Positions 23,936 through 41,505 of a stretch of DNA of 64,000 nt are shown piece after piece. Origin of the DNA: Ditylenchus dipsaci (taxonomy: Eukaryota; Nematoda; Chromadorea; Rhabditida; Anguinidae); contig SADC01000112.1 of assembly GCA_004194705.1 (NCBI GenBank), positions 62,001 through 126,000 of the forward strand. Reading direction: 5' to 3'. Positions within the stretch are counted from its first letter, which is position 1. Each line of letters opens with the position of its first letter. The position numbers were made by a program, and so were the translations under genes. The notes under the pieces are model-generated. The model made no database searches, was not told the DNA's origin, and saw only the letters and a list, made by a program, of their open reading frames with translations.

Positions 23936-24559
23936 TGTTGAAGGGGTATTTGCTACTAGCACCAAGCCATCGATTTTTTATTCCTGAAGTGTTTCTTGTG
24001 TGATTACAGTGAAAAAGAAGAGCCCCACAAGTGAAGTCACAACCACCCTGCTAATCAATAGACTGCTTTGTTTGCAACATACCAGCAGTCATTAATTCTC
24101 ATGATGTCTCTTTTGCAAACAAACTAATCTGTGCGTAAATTTAAAAAAATCTTTGACAATAAAAATTACAATCGACAGTTCTTGCGGAACACACATTGCA
24201 TTTTTGGAGAAAACTACAATATTTAAACTGATAAGGGTGTTTGCTGTAGTGTCACGTTGTGTGTCTTATTTTTTTAAGTAGTCTAAAAACTAAAGTAGTA
24301 ATTGACTTGCCGTTGCAGGTTGTTCTCCCAACTTAATCTTGTCATATTTTTTTGCAAAAGGCATATTATTTTTTTGAAGCATGAAACTGTAAAATATTTG
24401 CAAATAAGTGTTCAGCACGCAGCACGGAGAATTTATTTATTGTTTTACAAATATTGAAATTTTCTGACCTATCAGCAACTAAACTACAAAGCTTTTTCTA
24501 AGGACTTACTGAAAACACTGCTGGCGCCTTGAAGGGACTTAACAAATTAAATTCAAAGT

Positions 24560-24930
24560 TACCGTATAACCGAGGGCTGCGAACTCAAAATTTTGAAAAA
24601 AGTACATTTGGCCAATAAGAAAAGTACAATTAGTCATTTTTCGTCAAAAAATACCATTTTATCCAGTGCTTATTGCAATTTTGTGCGAAAAAAGTTTTTT
24701 GACTTAAAACCTCAGAAATAAAAAAGATTTCGGGTTAAAAAAGTATGAATCTTTTAAAAAATACAGTTAGATACCCTAGTATAACCTTTATTAATCCCCC
24801 ACCCTCTAATAATCCCCCCTCTCATTTTTGATTAGGGTTACAGGGTTAAGGCCATTTTTGATTTACATTTCATAATTTTTCAAGAGGTAAAAATAAATCC
24901 CGATGGGAGACTGCTAGAGGTTATACGGTA
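24560..24930. mobile_element. Probable MITE bounded by TACCGTATAACC
   Basis: TACCGTATAACC at the left is inverted as GGTTATACGGTA at the right with no coding frame between. An inner TATAACCTTTATTAATCCCC at about 24780 may be a second terminus, so two elements may be nested. Confidence 0.55.
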
Positions 24931-25012
24931 TGTGTGGTTATTCAATCACATTCATTTTGGAGTCTATGAAATAACCTATTGAAGAAATGGCTATTGGTTT
25001 ATCCAGGTTGCG

Positions 25013-26120
25013 TACCATATTCTCTCTAACAGAACCACATGTGGTTCTATTTTTCAACCACCCTTAGGGGTGTGGTTCTAATAGAGAGTGTGGTTCTAAT
25101 AGAGAGTGTGGTTCTATTTTTCAATTCTCTCAAGATATCCAAGCATTGCATACACGCATAAATTCTTTATTTGCAACAAGTGTTGTGAATCTTAGAATTG
25201 CGGCATCGGCACCAGCTCATGGCACTGACCCTGAAATTTCTGGCATCGGCCCAGGGCACTGACTCCGAAACTGCAAGTTCGAACAATTTTTTCTGCAGAA
25301 TTTTTTGTGGTTAAAATGTTTGGGAGTGTGGTTCTAACTGGTGTACCAAAAGTTCGGAACCGACTTTTAAACTCGTTATTAAAAGTAAAAAGTTTGCTAC
25401 AAGAAATTTCAAAAACGTAGGTTTTGTAGCTCCGCTAATTCTCTTTCGAATAGTTTATAAAGCTGTTTTGGAATATTTTAAAATAGTCATCATTTTGGTG
25501 CGAACACTTATGAAATCATTTTGAAAAGTTGACAAGCATTTAACTGGTCAAAAATTCAATTCAGGGCCAGGCGCTTCAGCAACGTTTTAGCCCTGCGATG
25601 TAGTGCAGTTCAAGAGAAACAAGATACATTTTACAGAATTATTATTAAAAGTGTGAGTGTTGAGATATGATTTTTTGGAAAAAGAATTTTTTAAAAAAGA
25701 CGGTGCAAAATCCGAAAAATTGAAAAACTTGGATTTTGGTCATTTTTGAAAGAATTATTTTTCCAAAAGGTCATATCTCAACACTCACACTTTTAATAAT
25801 AATTCTGTAAATGTATCTTGTTTCTCTTGAACTGCACTACATCGCAGGGCTAAAACGTTGCTGAAGCGCCTGGCCTGAATTGAATTTTGACCAGTTAAAT
25901 GCTTGTCAACTTTTCAAAATGATTTCATAAGTGTTCGCACCAAAATGATGACTATTTTAAAATATTCCAAAACAGCTTTATAAACTATTCGAAAGAGAAT
26001 TAGCGGAGCTACAAAACCTACGTTTTGAAATTTTCTTGTAGCAAACTTTTTACTTTTAATAACGAGTTTAAAAGTCGGTTCCGAACTTTTGGTACACCGG
26101 TTATTAGAGAGAATATGGTA
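25013..26120. mobile_element. Fold-back transposon with near-perfect arms of about 340 bases
   Basis: The outer ends TACCATATTCTCTCTAA and TTAGAGAGAATATGGTA are inverted. The inner arms, about 25338-25680 and 25755-26104, match almost base for base (GTACCAAAAGTTCGGAACCG inverted as CGGTTCCGAACTTTTGGTAC). A 70-base centre separates them. The minus frame 25914-26162 and the plus frame at 26025-26222 are mirror readings of the arms. High arm identity suggests recent insertion or arm-to-arm correction. Confidence 0.85.
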
Positions 26121-26383
26121 ACTGTACTTTTTAAAAAGACTTGTAGTTTGTTTGGGACCCAAATCTTTTTTATTATTGAGGTTTTACGTCAAAAAGTGTT
26201 TTTCGCGCTCAAAAATCAATGAGCAAATGATAAAATGGCATTTTTTTTGACGAAAAGTGACCAAATTGTACTTATTCGGCCAAATGTTCTTTTTCTCAAA
26301 AGTTTGAGTTATGTACCCTGGGTTTATCCCTTTCATTCTAGCATAATTTTTTTACGTTATGCTGAGCTGCAGGGTCGGAAAGG

Positions 26384-27195
26384 TTAATCTTTTTTTTGTG
26401 GCAAATTTACTTTTTTTGTAGCAAATCCGATTTTCGTCTGTAGCACATATACTTGAGTTAGTGGCTTATTTATTCATCCTAAATTCTCAAAACTTGTATT
26501 CTGAGTTTAAGAAAGACTTGGATTTCATGAAAGACAGGTGGATTAATTGCTGGTAAAGCTCCTGGGCTTGAAGTCTAATCTAGCACACACACCTGGCACA
26601 CTCTCGGCTGCTTCATTACTCAACATCCTCTGATGGATCAGTTATGAAATTCTTAAATTCAAGCTTACCAGATTTACCATCAATACAATGCATGATGATA
26701 ATTCTTTCAACCTTAGCCACATTTTGCTCCACTACTTTGAGAAAAGCAACAGTTCAGTCCGTACGCTTTTGGATCGTAACGGGCTTTCTCTTTTGAAGAA
26801 AAGAGTGTTGACCGAAATAGCCGGGTACAAGTGGGATCTTCTGCCAACTGCCTATGATCTTTCAGGAATTTGCAATTTTCAGGTGCTGGACCAAACCGAA
26901 TTCTCGGTTCACTTTTCTCGAAATCGGTTTTCATTCTAAAAGACTAAAAACGGTATGCGGATGAAGCGTATCAACAGATATATATATGTTCTGAAATTTT
27001 CAGAAATACATAAGCACACTAACTCAAGTATATGTGCTACAGACGAAAATCGGATTTGCTACAAAAAGAGTCAATTTTCTACAGAAAAAAATTAATTTGC
27101 TACAAAAAAAGTAAATTTGCTACAGAAAAAATTTGCCACAAAAAAAACATTTTTGCTACAAAAAAAAGTAAATTTGCCACAGAAAAAATGATTAA
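26384..27195. repeat. Fold-back with GGCAAATTTACTTTTTTTGT ends
   Basis: GTAGCAAATCCGATTTTCGT at the left is inverted as ACGAAAATCGGATTTGCTAC at the right; the right terminus carries extra tandem copies of an AATTTGCTACA(G)AAAAA unit. An 83-codon plus frame (26688-26939) lies inside, with an overlapping minus frame; neither shows a known domain. Confidence 0.7.
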
Positions 27196-27942
27196 CCTTT
27201 TTTAAAATCATGCGGATTGCATAAAAAACTATTGTTCTTTGATCAAACCTGACAAAATATACAAGACATTTTACTTCGAGGTTTAAGTTTTATCTATAAG
27301 GTGGTGTTCAAAATTCAATTTTGTTTTGTTGACAAACTTTTTGGAGTGTTTAAAAGTTTTGAGTGTGTGTCGTCAGTTAGTTGGTGAGTTGACAGGAGGT
27401 TACTAGTTGTTGTGTGAGTAGTGTCTGCTGCTTCTATGTTAAAACTAATCTTTCACCCTGTGTCTGTGATCTATTCAAATGGCTCTATTTGTGTCTCTAT
27501 GTTACAAATCGAGATGTCCTACTCTTTTTGTTGATAGTGAATTAACTAACGAACTGACTAACAATTTTTGCGAGAGTAAACAGAGAGTAAAAAGACATTC
27601 AGTTTTAATTCCTGTATTTCTTCTTTTATATTTTTTGCTTCGTCGACTAGCAGATTTCAGTCCTTCAATATTAACAGCACATTTTTTTTGTCTATAGAAC
27701 ATTGTTTTGGACTCTAGACTTGTGTAAGTGACAAGTTTATAATTTAAGATTTTTTGGCTATATCGGAGGAACCGTGCTTTTTGTTTTTGTAAAATTGAAT
27801 TTTTTCTTCTTAAGTAGGACTCTAAAAAAATATATTTCAAAATGGCCATAAAACAGAGAAATAAAAATGTTAAAAAATGACTTTTGACTAGCAAAGGGCG
27901 TTTTTATTATTTACTAAGTAAAAATGCAATTTATTTAGTGCT
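27196..27942. other. No gene recognised
   Basis: AT-rich sequence. A 130-codon minus frame at 27502-27894 is Lys/Ser/Leu-rich and low in complexity, without a recognisable domain or splice support. Confidence 0.4.
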
Positions 27943-28783
27943 TACAGTCGAATTTCTCAATAAAGTTCGTCCTGATTAACGTACCGTCTCCCATTAACGT
28001 ACGGTTAAAAATTATTTGGTTGGTTACCAAAGAAATTAGAGGAACTGTGTACCCTCATTAACGTACACCCCTGATTAACGTACGGCTGTGGCCGGTCCTA
28101 CCCAATAAAAGACTCTCTCAATAACGTACTTTTGGAAATTTTGAAGAAATTCCGAAAAATTGTCTCAAATCAACAACTAAAAGGTTCATTCAAGACTTTT
28201 CAAAAGTCTGTTAGTTGTGTATTTTTGCTGTTTTTTGTTTTTTACACATTCGTGGCTCGTTTTATTCTATGTTTTAAATTCAATCATGGCAATTCCAATA
28301 AAGAAGCGCCAAATCATTCTCTGGAGGAAAAAGAGATTGACGATTGACGGTAATCTGGAAGAGGCTATCTTGCGATGGTTTAAAGCAGCAAGGAGCGGGA
28401 ATGGATTTATGAAGAACGTGGAGGTGGGTCTTTCACTCTTTGTAGACGAACATAATCTTTTGGATTTAGCCCAGGCAGCCTAATCTTGCGAGAAGGTGGA
28501 CGACATGCTGGCCAAAGAACATCTAAAGAAAAAAAAGTAGCAAAACTTGTCCAAATATTTCTTTTCTAAGTTTTGATGTCGATTAAAATGCTATTGTTGT
28601 CCAATCTGAGTTGAACAAGTTTTTCTTCTAATGAAAATGCAAAAACTCTCTGAATAACGTACACGAATATATTTTCGGTAAATATCACTCCCATTGACGT
28701 ACTCCTTGATTAGCGTACACTTCTGAATAACGTACGACTACGGTCGGTCCGCAGGGTGTACGTTATTAAGGAATTCGACTGTA
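27943..28783. mobile_element. Pogo/Tigger-type element with remnant DNA-binding domain
   Basis: TACAGTCGAATTTCTCAATA at the left; TTATTAAGGAATTCGACTGTA (last 20 bases) at the right, with TA at both borders. Subterminal AACGTAC motifs recur many times on both sides. The inner plus-strand frame encodes a CENP-B-like helix-turn-helix fragment, giving an internal link to the Tigger superfamily; the catalytic part is missing. Confidence 0.85.
28286..28483 (+). pseudogene. Tigger/CENP-B-type transposase N-terminal fragment
   Basis: The frame starts MAIPIKKRQIILWRKKRL and includes NLEEAILRWFKAARSGNGFM, which matches the CENP-B/Tc5 helix-turn-helix signature (a leading LEEAL..WF block). It stops after about 66 codons; a further LysGlu-rich stretch continues in frame after the stop. 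No DDE domain is present before the right terminus, so this is a truncated transposase. Confidence 0.65.
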
Positions 28784-28879
28784 TTGATTTTTCGATGTTA
28801 ATATTTGAAAATAAAAATGTTCGTCATAATAAGAAAACAATCTTTTTCAAAAAATGCCCATTTCCAGCCGGCCGAAAAA

Positions 28880-30430
28880 AACTTTTGATAAAAAAAGTCG
28901 AAAATTAAAAAAATAAATTTTTCAAACAAAGATTATTTTAATCACTAGCGCTTGCCCGCCCTACGGGCGGGATTTACTTGAGCTAATATTTCCAAAGAAT
29001 TTTTGTTATATTTTCAGCTGATATTTCCGCAGCATTTTTCGATATATTTCCCGCTGATATTTCTTAAGCATTTTTGATTTATTTCCTGCTGATATTTCCG
29101 TAATTTTTTAACTTACATGTCAATAATTTCACCTTCAAGGGATTTTAAGATCTATGACATCCGAGAAAACTACAATCACAAACGTCACTCTCAATGACTT
29201 ATCCTCTCTTCACACAGCTGTCGCTTTCTGTCGCGAGGTTCACAAAAGCGTTCGCTTTTGTGCTCTTTGGTGAGATTCATAAAAGCGTCTCTCAGTGTCG
29301 CGGGATTCATAAACACACATAACCGCAACATGAGCCGTGAGCTATCAGGTCCTTCCCGAGACTCACAGATCTACTCTATTTGCCAACTTTTTAAGACGTG
29401 TGTGTGTGCTGTTATTGATAAAGGCATATTTACGTTGTGCATGATTTACAGAAACATTTGTCATATTTCCTGTGTTGAGACTCAGAAAAGCGTCTTTTAA
29501 ACTGCTCCAGATGCTCAAGAAGCGATAATGAGAACACCACGAAAATTTTTCCTGAAAAAGCCGTGAGAAAAGATTTAATTTGAACATATTCTCGAGACAT
29601 AGTTAATCCATTTCTTTGATCTAAAATGAGCAAATATAACGTAAGATACTCACATGCTGCACACGACACAGAAAACAAACGATGAAAAAACATAAATTTT
29701 ATTGACAAACGAATAAAGGCATTTGAAATAAATGCGACAAATTGAAAAATTAGCCGTGCGACCGAAACATGAGACGTGAGCTATTGACTGCTTACAGAGA
29801 CTCACAGTATTACTCTATTTCCTAATCTTTTTAGACGTGCGTGCTGAGGTTCATAAAAGCATATTCTTGCTGTGCATGATTTACAAACGTATTTCTCTTT
29901 TTTCCTGTGGTCAAACTTGTAAAAGCGTCTTTGAACTGCTTAAGAAGCGATAATGAACAAAACAATTTTTTCATAGGATAATATCAAAGCGCCTTTTTTC
30001 TGTGATACGATTGATAGAAGCATTCGTTTGTTTTACGCTGGAAGTTTTCAGCAACTTTAACTTTGCTTCGTTGTGCTTATTGTAGTGGTAATTCACGAAC
30101 AGTGAAGAAGAAATACATGAGAGACAATCCCTGAAAAAGACTCAAAGAATTCTCATCGCAAGATAAAAGTCAACTGATCTCCTGTAATTTCGAACTTAGA
30201 GCAAGCCACTCAGACGTCATAAATAAGCGACACATGAGACTGCATGACACACGTCAAAGAGAATAAAAAGGAACAGAGGACAAAAGGCACAGAAGAAAAT
30301 TAAGTTTTATTGACGAAGACATACATACATATTATTAATACTGAGATTTTTGGGAAAAATACTTTTGATAAAATTGTCGAAAATAAAAAAAATAAATTTT
30401 CAAAACAAAGATTATTTTAATCATTTTAAA
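28880..30430. repeat. Interval flanked by direct repeats
   Basis: ACTTTTGATAAAAAAAGTCG at about 28890 and ACTTTTGATAAAATTGTCG at about 30361 begin similar segments ending ACAAAGATTATTTTAATCA. A second direct pair lies inside: GAGACTCACAG(A)TNTACTCTATTT followed by TTTTTAGACGTG occurs near 29358 and near 29796. No coding frame of known type is inside. LTR-like or segmental duplication origins are both possible. Confidence 0.5.
28950..29110. repeat. Short tandem repeat, GCTGATATTTCC units
   Basis: Three to four imperfect copies of a roughly 45-base unit containing GCTGATATTTCC and a CATTTTT segment (for example ATTTTTCGATATATTTCC). Confidence 0.6.
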
Positions 30431-31045
30431 CGAAGAGGCGTTATTTTTAATTTTTGTCATTGTAAACAAAAAAGCTATTTGACATGTAACTTGAAAAAAT
30501 AAAAAATTGAGGTTTTTTGGAAAGCATATATGGAAAACGTGTTCTATAGTCCCACATAACACTTCAAGTAATATTAACCTGATAGTTGAATATGCACAAA
30601 TGCCACGTCAATATTTTCGGAATTTTGTCATTTGAAAACTCTTTTTTTTCATGATGCTCACAGCGAGATTTTTTCGATAACGAAACCTTTTTACCGTTAG
30701 GATTTTTCATTTTCTTTTTTTAAACTTTGATATACAAGTAGAAAATAATAATATATAAATAAAAAGATAGTCCGGTTCTGCATTGACTTTTTTAGTATTT
30801 TAAAGCCTTTTTGTGACAAGCGGATCTTTATACACGGTCGGATAAAACAATTTAAAATTTTGATCTATGATATAATCATTAATATTGCTAATGTAATATG
30901 ACTCACAAAATGAACACATTTAGATGCTTGGATGCTCCTTCTCTTCTAAACAATCACTGCTAGGAAGAGTTTTATTTTCTGGGGAGTTTGTGTATTCAAC
31001 TCCATCCAATCTTCATCTAAAGTCAACGCGGAAACTAGCTACACA
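30431..31045. other. Intergenic region upstream of the aminotransferase
   Basis: AT-rich, no coding sequence. The promoter and 5' UTR of the alanine aminotransferase are expected in the last 200 bases; no specific element can be named. Confidence 0.4.
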
Positions 31046-36019
<4,974 letters not shown>

Positions 36020-36283
36020 TAGTATTTCTGTTGTATTTGCGACAATCAGTCTAATCTGTCATCCAATCTTATATCTATTAAACGATCCAATGTTAAAAAA
36101 TTATTTTCACCTCTTTTTTCAGACCGATCTCAGGTAAGTTACATTTTAAGTTGTAGCTCTTTTTATCGGCTACATTTGGATGGCAGCTTCTCTGAGAGAG
36201 TCTGCAAAAGTTGGGTCAAAACACAACGCCAGAAACACGATTTTGAATAAAAGGGTCCGTTTAATTCAGAATCTGAATTTCAG

Positions 36284-36448
36284 ATACCGCATTTCCTCTA
36301 ATAAGGGGGCATGCTCTACTAGGGCGGCAATCCTTCAATTTTTGATTAAGATTCGGAGTTAAGGTCATTTTTGATTGACGATTTTCAGATTTTCAGAAGT
36401 TTGAACAAAATAAGGGTGACATGCCACCTTGTTAGAAGAAATACGGTA
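36284..36448. mobile_element. MITE, TACCGCATTTCCTCTAATA terminus
   Basis: TACCGCATTTCCTCTAATAA at the left is inverted as GTTAGAAGAAATACGGTA at the right; 165 bases, no coding capacity, just downstream of the last clear aminotransferase exon. Confidence 0.75.
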
Positions 36449-37369
36449 ACCTGTCTAGATAAATGCGTATAAAAACTCCTGACGCTGTATTGTCTAATCT
36501 TTCAAGTCTCCGTTTTTAATTATGTTGTAAGATGTATAGTTTGCACTCAGTTTTTTGAAAACTGTTTAGTTATAGATATTTATTAGATAACATGGTGACA
36601 AATTCTAACAGTATTTCATTTATGCTTAATCAGCTTTTAAATTGTGAAAAAAGTCTCTTAATTTCATTTTCACTTCAATTAAAAATGAAATACAAACACA
36701 ATTATAAGAAAATTTTAATTTGAAAATAATCAATAATTTTATTGTAACTTTAAAAAATAAGTAGATTTTTGAAGCCCAACAAAGACTCAAATCGGAAAAT
36801 AGGCTTTTGCAAGACTTTCTCAGCACCGAAAGCTCTGTTTGTGGTATATCTAGGTAAAATACAACTATTTTACGAGTCCTACACGTACGTGTAGCGCAGT
36901 GGGTCAGCACCCATGTTTGGTGAGCGCATTTTTTATATCTTTTTTATGAAAAGTTTGATTTTTTGGACCTAAAATATAATTCTGTGAAAAAATTCGTTTA
37001 TTTTCCAATTATTTTTGTCCAAGCAATAGTTAAGAGAAAAATTTTCGGCCACTCAGTTTAAGTCTTCAAATACAATGAGGGCGCTGTTTGCGGATGCTAA
37101 TTAGATTTGTCACTCAGAAATGGCCATAACTTTTTTTAAATTCTTTGAATTTTTTGAGAATCACTATGTTTTGCCATATTGTAGCTAAGATTCAGAGCTA
37201 CCCTATGAGGATAAGTAGATGTTGTTTAAAAAATTGAGATAAAAAGAAAGAATCTACCCGAAAAATACTAACTTGAATTTAACACTGGGAAGCCGGAGTG
37301 TCCTAAGTGTATATTCTGGTGCAGAATTTCACGCTGAACGCGATAGTGAAAAAAAATTAAAAATGGCAC
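36449..37369. other. No gene recognised
   Basis: AT-rich. It contains a GGCGCTGTTTGCGGATGC segment (about 37081) that recurs in inverted form near 48207 and 57859, so part of a dispersed repeat. The minus frame 36626-36910 has no recognisable domain. Confidence 0.4.
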
Positions 37370-39600
37370 TATATGGTGGTCAGCTGCCCTTCTGAACCAA
37401 ATAAGTGATAATTTTTGCACATGCAGCTTCAATAAGGTAGATCTTGTTAATTTATGTTGTTGTTAATCTTTTTAATCTCTTCAGCATGGTCAATTTGCAT
37501 GTGAAACTGCTGTTAAATTAAAACTCAGTGTTAAATTTCAAATTCCTCTCAAGACAAAATGATGCTTTCTTCGCTTAATCAAACGTTTTTTGTCTTGAAG
37601 GGGATTTGAAATTTGACACTGAGTTTTTAATTTTAAGAGCAGTTTCACATGCAAATTGACCATTGAACACGATGATAGTGTCAGTATTTCAAATGTGATC
37701 GTAAAATTTTTTTGAAAAAATTTGCCTTGGTTTTGACACCAAATTGTCGAGTTACCAACTTCAGAGGTCCAAATGCCCCGAGCTGCATTCGATATTGGGT
37801 ACCCGTTTGATCCTATCAGATGCAGTTTTTGTGTAGATTCTGTAACTGCTATCCAGTTTTTTTCCGAATGGTAGCGCCTCGGGTAAAATGGCAAATTTTA
37901 AGAAAAAAAACAATACAAAGATTGTGAATTTGGTTTAAATTAGCTAAAAGTAAATCAACACAAAACGCAAGTTGAAAGGTTTAGGGCAGTTTTATAAGCA
38001 ATAGACCACGCTGAAGACGATACCGTTGTCAAAATGTTTATTTTATCAGCCAAATTTAAGTTTTACGTCAAAACGGTTTTTGAAGTTTTTTTTCGAGAGC
38101 CTTGCTAAATACGCTAAAAGCATGTTTTTATTGTACATCGAAGCAGTTTCTGGTGCAGTTTTCTTTGCCTTTAAATTCATTTATGCTGATAGCTAAAAAC
38201 ATGGCCTTTTCATACTTTTTATTGCATATTTAAAGATGAAGAACATTTTCAAAAATGACACATTGTTTCTATGAACTAAATTTTTACATATTTTTGTCAT
38301 AAATACCTTAATGATACAGTCGACTCTCTACATAACGTCTTTCAAGGGACCGGCCAAAACGGGACGTTATGAAGAGAGGATGTTATATAGAGAGTCGTTA
38401 TGTAGAGAGGCACTCGCCTATATATCACTCACCAGACGTTATGTAGAGAGTTTTAAAAAACTGTTTATTTTAACAATAAATAGCACCCGAACAAACAATC
38501 ATGGGATGGGCATGAAATAAGTAGAAATACTCTTCTGCTTCAGTTATTTCATGCATTTTTTGGCAAGCAATTATCCACTTTATCACACAGCAGCTGGACT
38601 TAACAATGACATTTTTGTCGGCGTATCGCTGGAGAAATTTCAAAGCTTCAATTGCTTTTCGTGTATTGACTGGCGGCTCTGGAACTTGGTCGATCTTCAT
38701 TAATTCGGTTCCGCTAAAATCTTGACCCATTAAAAGAGCCGAGCAAAGCAAAAAAATCACCTTTCAGTCTCCGCTCTTCCACTTGCGTTAAAACATCCGC
38801 TGCATTTCGGCCAGAGGAATGCTCCACCAGTAGCGAGTTGGTGGTCAACCAATAAGTAGTCGTTTAATGCGCCTTCCATCAAAGCCAGTGCCTGCATTTC
38901 CTCCAGAGTGTACTTAATTCCCGCCAGCGCCTTCTTGTTCCAACTCGATCACAGCGTTTTTCTGATTCTCTCGACTGCCAGCGCCTTGCTTAAAACACAT
39001 AAATCTTTTTTGTGAAAAATAAAAATCTAATGTCTCTTCCGAGTCCTTGATAAGTTCGGCTTTTCGTAGCAGTTGGTGATAGTTTCCGGCTTGATATTCG
39101 ACCAGGAACGGTGAAGGAAGGCGCAGCACCTTGTAGAGATCAACTTTGTGATCTCTAAAACAGCAAATTTTGAAATCTGACCAAACTGAACATATTAGAA
39201 GCAAAAAATGAGTTATTTTCTTGTCAAGACGCTTTCAATTTTAATTTTTTTTCGAAAGACGTTATGTGGAGAGGCGTCTTCAAAGCAGTGTCCAGCCGAA
39301 TCGGGACGTTATGTAGAGAGGACGTTATGTAGAGAGTCGCTATATAGAGAGGCAGTTGTTCGAGTATTTAGTTTAGACCAGCCAAACCAGTTTCACTGGG
39401 ACGTTATGAGGAGAGGGACGTTATAGAGAGTCGTTATGTAGAGAGTCGACTGTATGTCATTAGAAGCGCGTAATCCGCGCTTTTTCGCGTTTCAAATCAC
39501 CAACATCTATTATAAAAATTAACAAGATCTACCTTATTGAAGCTGATTGTGCAAAAATTATCACTTATTTGGTTCAGAAGGGCAGCTGACCACCATGAAG
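37370..39600. repeat. Outer fold-back enclosing a Tigger-type element
   Basis: TGGTGGTCAGCTGCCCTTCT at the left is inverted as AGAAGGGCAGCTGACCACCA at the right, and AATAAGGTAGATCTTGTTAA is inverted as TTAACAAGATCTACCTTATT. A second fold-back (37483-37668, centred on GAAGCATCATTTTGTCTTGA-type sequence) lies in the left part, and the Tigger-type element 38315-39454 in the right. Confidence 0.75.
38315..39454 (-). mobile_element. Pogo/Tigger-type transposon with decayed minus-strand ORF
   Basis: TACAGTCGACTCTCTACATA at the left; TATGTAGAGAGTCGACTGTA at the right; TA borders. Multiple ACGTTATGTAGAGAG copies occur in both ends. Minus-strand fragments at 39204-38914 and 38760-38470 (for example YLLVDHQLATR and EPPVNTRKAIEALKFLQRY) look like the C-terminal part of a Tigger-family protein in broken frames. 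Confidence 0.75.
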
Positions 39601-40318
39601 TTAAAAAACTTTTTGTTGTTCTTCAGAAGTTTACCAAGTGCAGTTAAATTGACTAAATTGACCGGATCAGACAATATACCCAACTTCGGTTTGATTAAGA
39701 TGAATTCCTATAGTGATGGCTATCTTCAATATTTTTTTCAAAATACTTTTTTAATTTCATTTTTACCATCCCTATTGCGTTAAGCTGCAAGAGGTCCAAT
39801 AAGTCCCTTCATTCATATTGCAGACACTCCCATTCAGCTGCGGTGGCAGCGGTGGCAAACAGCAGATTGTTGTAAGCTAACCAGCAAATGAATGTCTCTC
39901 TTAAAAGGTCCGCTAGCAGCACCCGAAAATAAGTGGTAGTACTAGCTACCCTTTAAAACAAATTTTTGCCTTTGGATAAGAGGGTATGTGGTGGCCAGAA
40001 GTGTAATAAACCAAACACGGCATCCTCATTTACCAAGAAAATGGGCATATGGCTGGAGTTGTGTGGACTGCATGGAAAAATTAGATAGAGAAAGCAATTC
40101 TCACTAAAAGACCACTTCTTGTGCACCCCTTTTTAAAGCGGTGTTATATTTGTGGGGCACAAAGCTAGGAGCAAACTAGTTGGCTGTGTATCCCCTTCTT
40201 CTTTATTTCAGGAGTAAGTTGTTTGATGCCTATACAAATGGATTGTTTTTGTTTCACTCCTTTATTTCATAACTACTGTGCCTTTTGTGCAAAATATGTT
40301 AGAACTTTTTCTTTGGAA

Positions 40319-41240
40319 TTTATTTCGCCCCCTAATTACTGAAAAATGCCCCTAGTTTGAAATTAATACTTTTTGCGTTTATTTTTGAGTCCATTTCCAA
40401 ATTTTCTTAAACTATCGTGTAGCTCAGATCTCAGCTTTTCTTCGAACTATCAAACTCTATTGAATAATTTCATAAATGTAGAGACTTAACCTAAGTCCCC
40501 AATGAGTGAGCGATTTTTTTTGACTTGTTTAGGCGGGAACGGCTGTAGATTTTTTCCTCGCCGAAATTTCTTTTCTGTTGGTACCATTTTGTAGCTGAGA
40601 TTTAGGGCTACAAATAAAAAATTTCCAGCCACATATCACTGAAAAGTCATGGTAAAATGCGTTTATTTGCACTCTACATCGCACTCTACATTGCACTAAT
40701 TTAGTGAGATGTAGAGTGCAAATAAACGCATTTTTCAACAAAATTTCAGTGATATGTGGCTGAACTTTTCTTGGTTCTTACGGGTTATCCGCACCACCTG
40801 TTTTTTCAAAGGCAAAAAGATTACTGAATTGTAAATAAAAGAAAAGATGGTGCGGATAACCCGTAAGAACCCTTTTATTTGTGTAGCCCTGCATCTCAGC
40901 TACAAATGGTACCAACAGAAACAAAATTTCGGCCGGGAAAAAATTTACAGCCATTTTTTCCAATTACACCGCACTCTACATTGCACTCATTGGGGACGCG
41001 CCTTTAGATATTTGAACGAAATAACTTTTATTTTTTTCTAATTTTTCCAAACCCCTAAATTTCTATATTTCTGAATCATTCAGTAAAGTCTAATAGTGCG
41101 ATAGGAAGCTCAGATCTTGGTCACACGATGGTTAAAAAAAGGTGCAAAATGAACGTAAAAATGAAAAATCAAAATTAACAAAAAACTTAATTTCAATTGG
41201 GGGGCATTTTTTAGTAATTAGGGGGCAGAAGGCTTTTTAA
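40319..41240. repeat. Nested fold-back, GCCCCCTAATTACTGAAAAA ends
   Basis: GCCCCCTAATTACTGAAAAA at the left is inverted as TTTTTAGTAATTAGGGGGC at the right. Inside, TTTCTGTTGGTACCATTTTG is inverted as AAATGGTACCAACAGAAA, and 40660-40735 is a smaller palindrome of AGTGCAATGTAGAGTGC-type sequence. Confidence 0.8.
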
Positions 41241-41505
41241 TGAAGCCTATTTTAGTCTGTGTTGGGTTTCATTGCAAAACCCAAGTATTTGAACAATATT
41301 TGTTTAGCCGAACATATTCACCCTTGTTGGGTCTCTCTTCAATCATTGTTGCCGGTGCGGACTTTTACCGGCACCGGCGCGACACAAATTCACAACACCG
41401 TCTTCAATCAACTGGATTTTAATTTTTCGTTGCAGATTTATTTTTGCCTCAAATATTATTCAGCTTAGGGTTCTCACCCGTAATATTTAATTTACTTTAC
41501 AAAAT

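Noticed and set aside
25914..26222. Overlapping plus and minus frames in the 25-26 kb palindrome
   Set aside because: The same frames occur in both arms by symmetry; no domain or start context.
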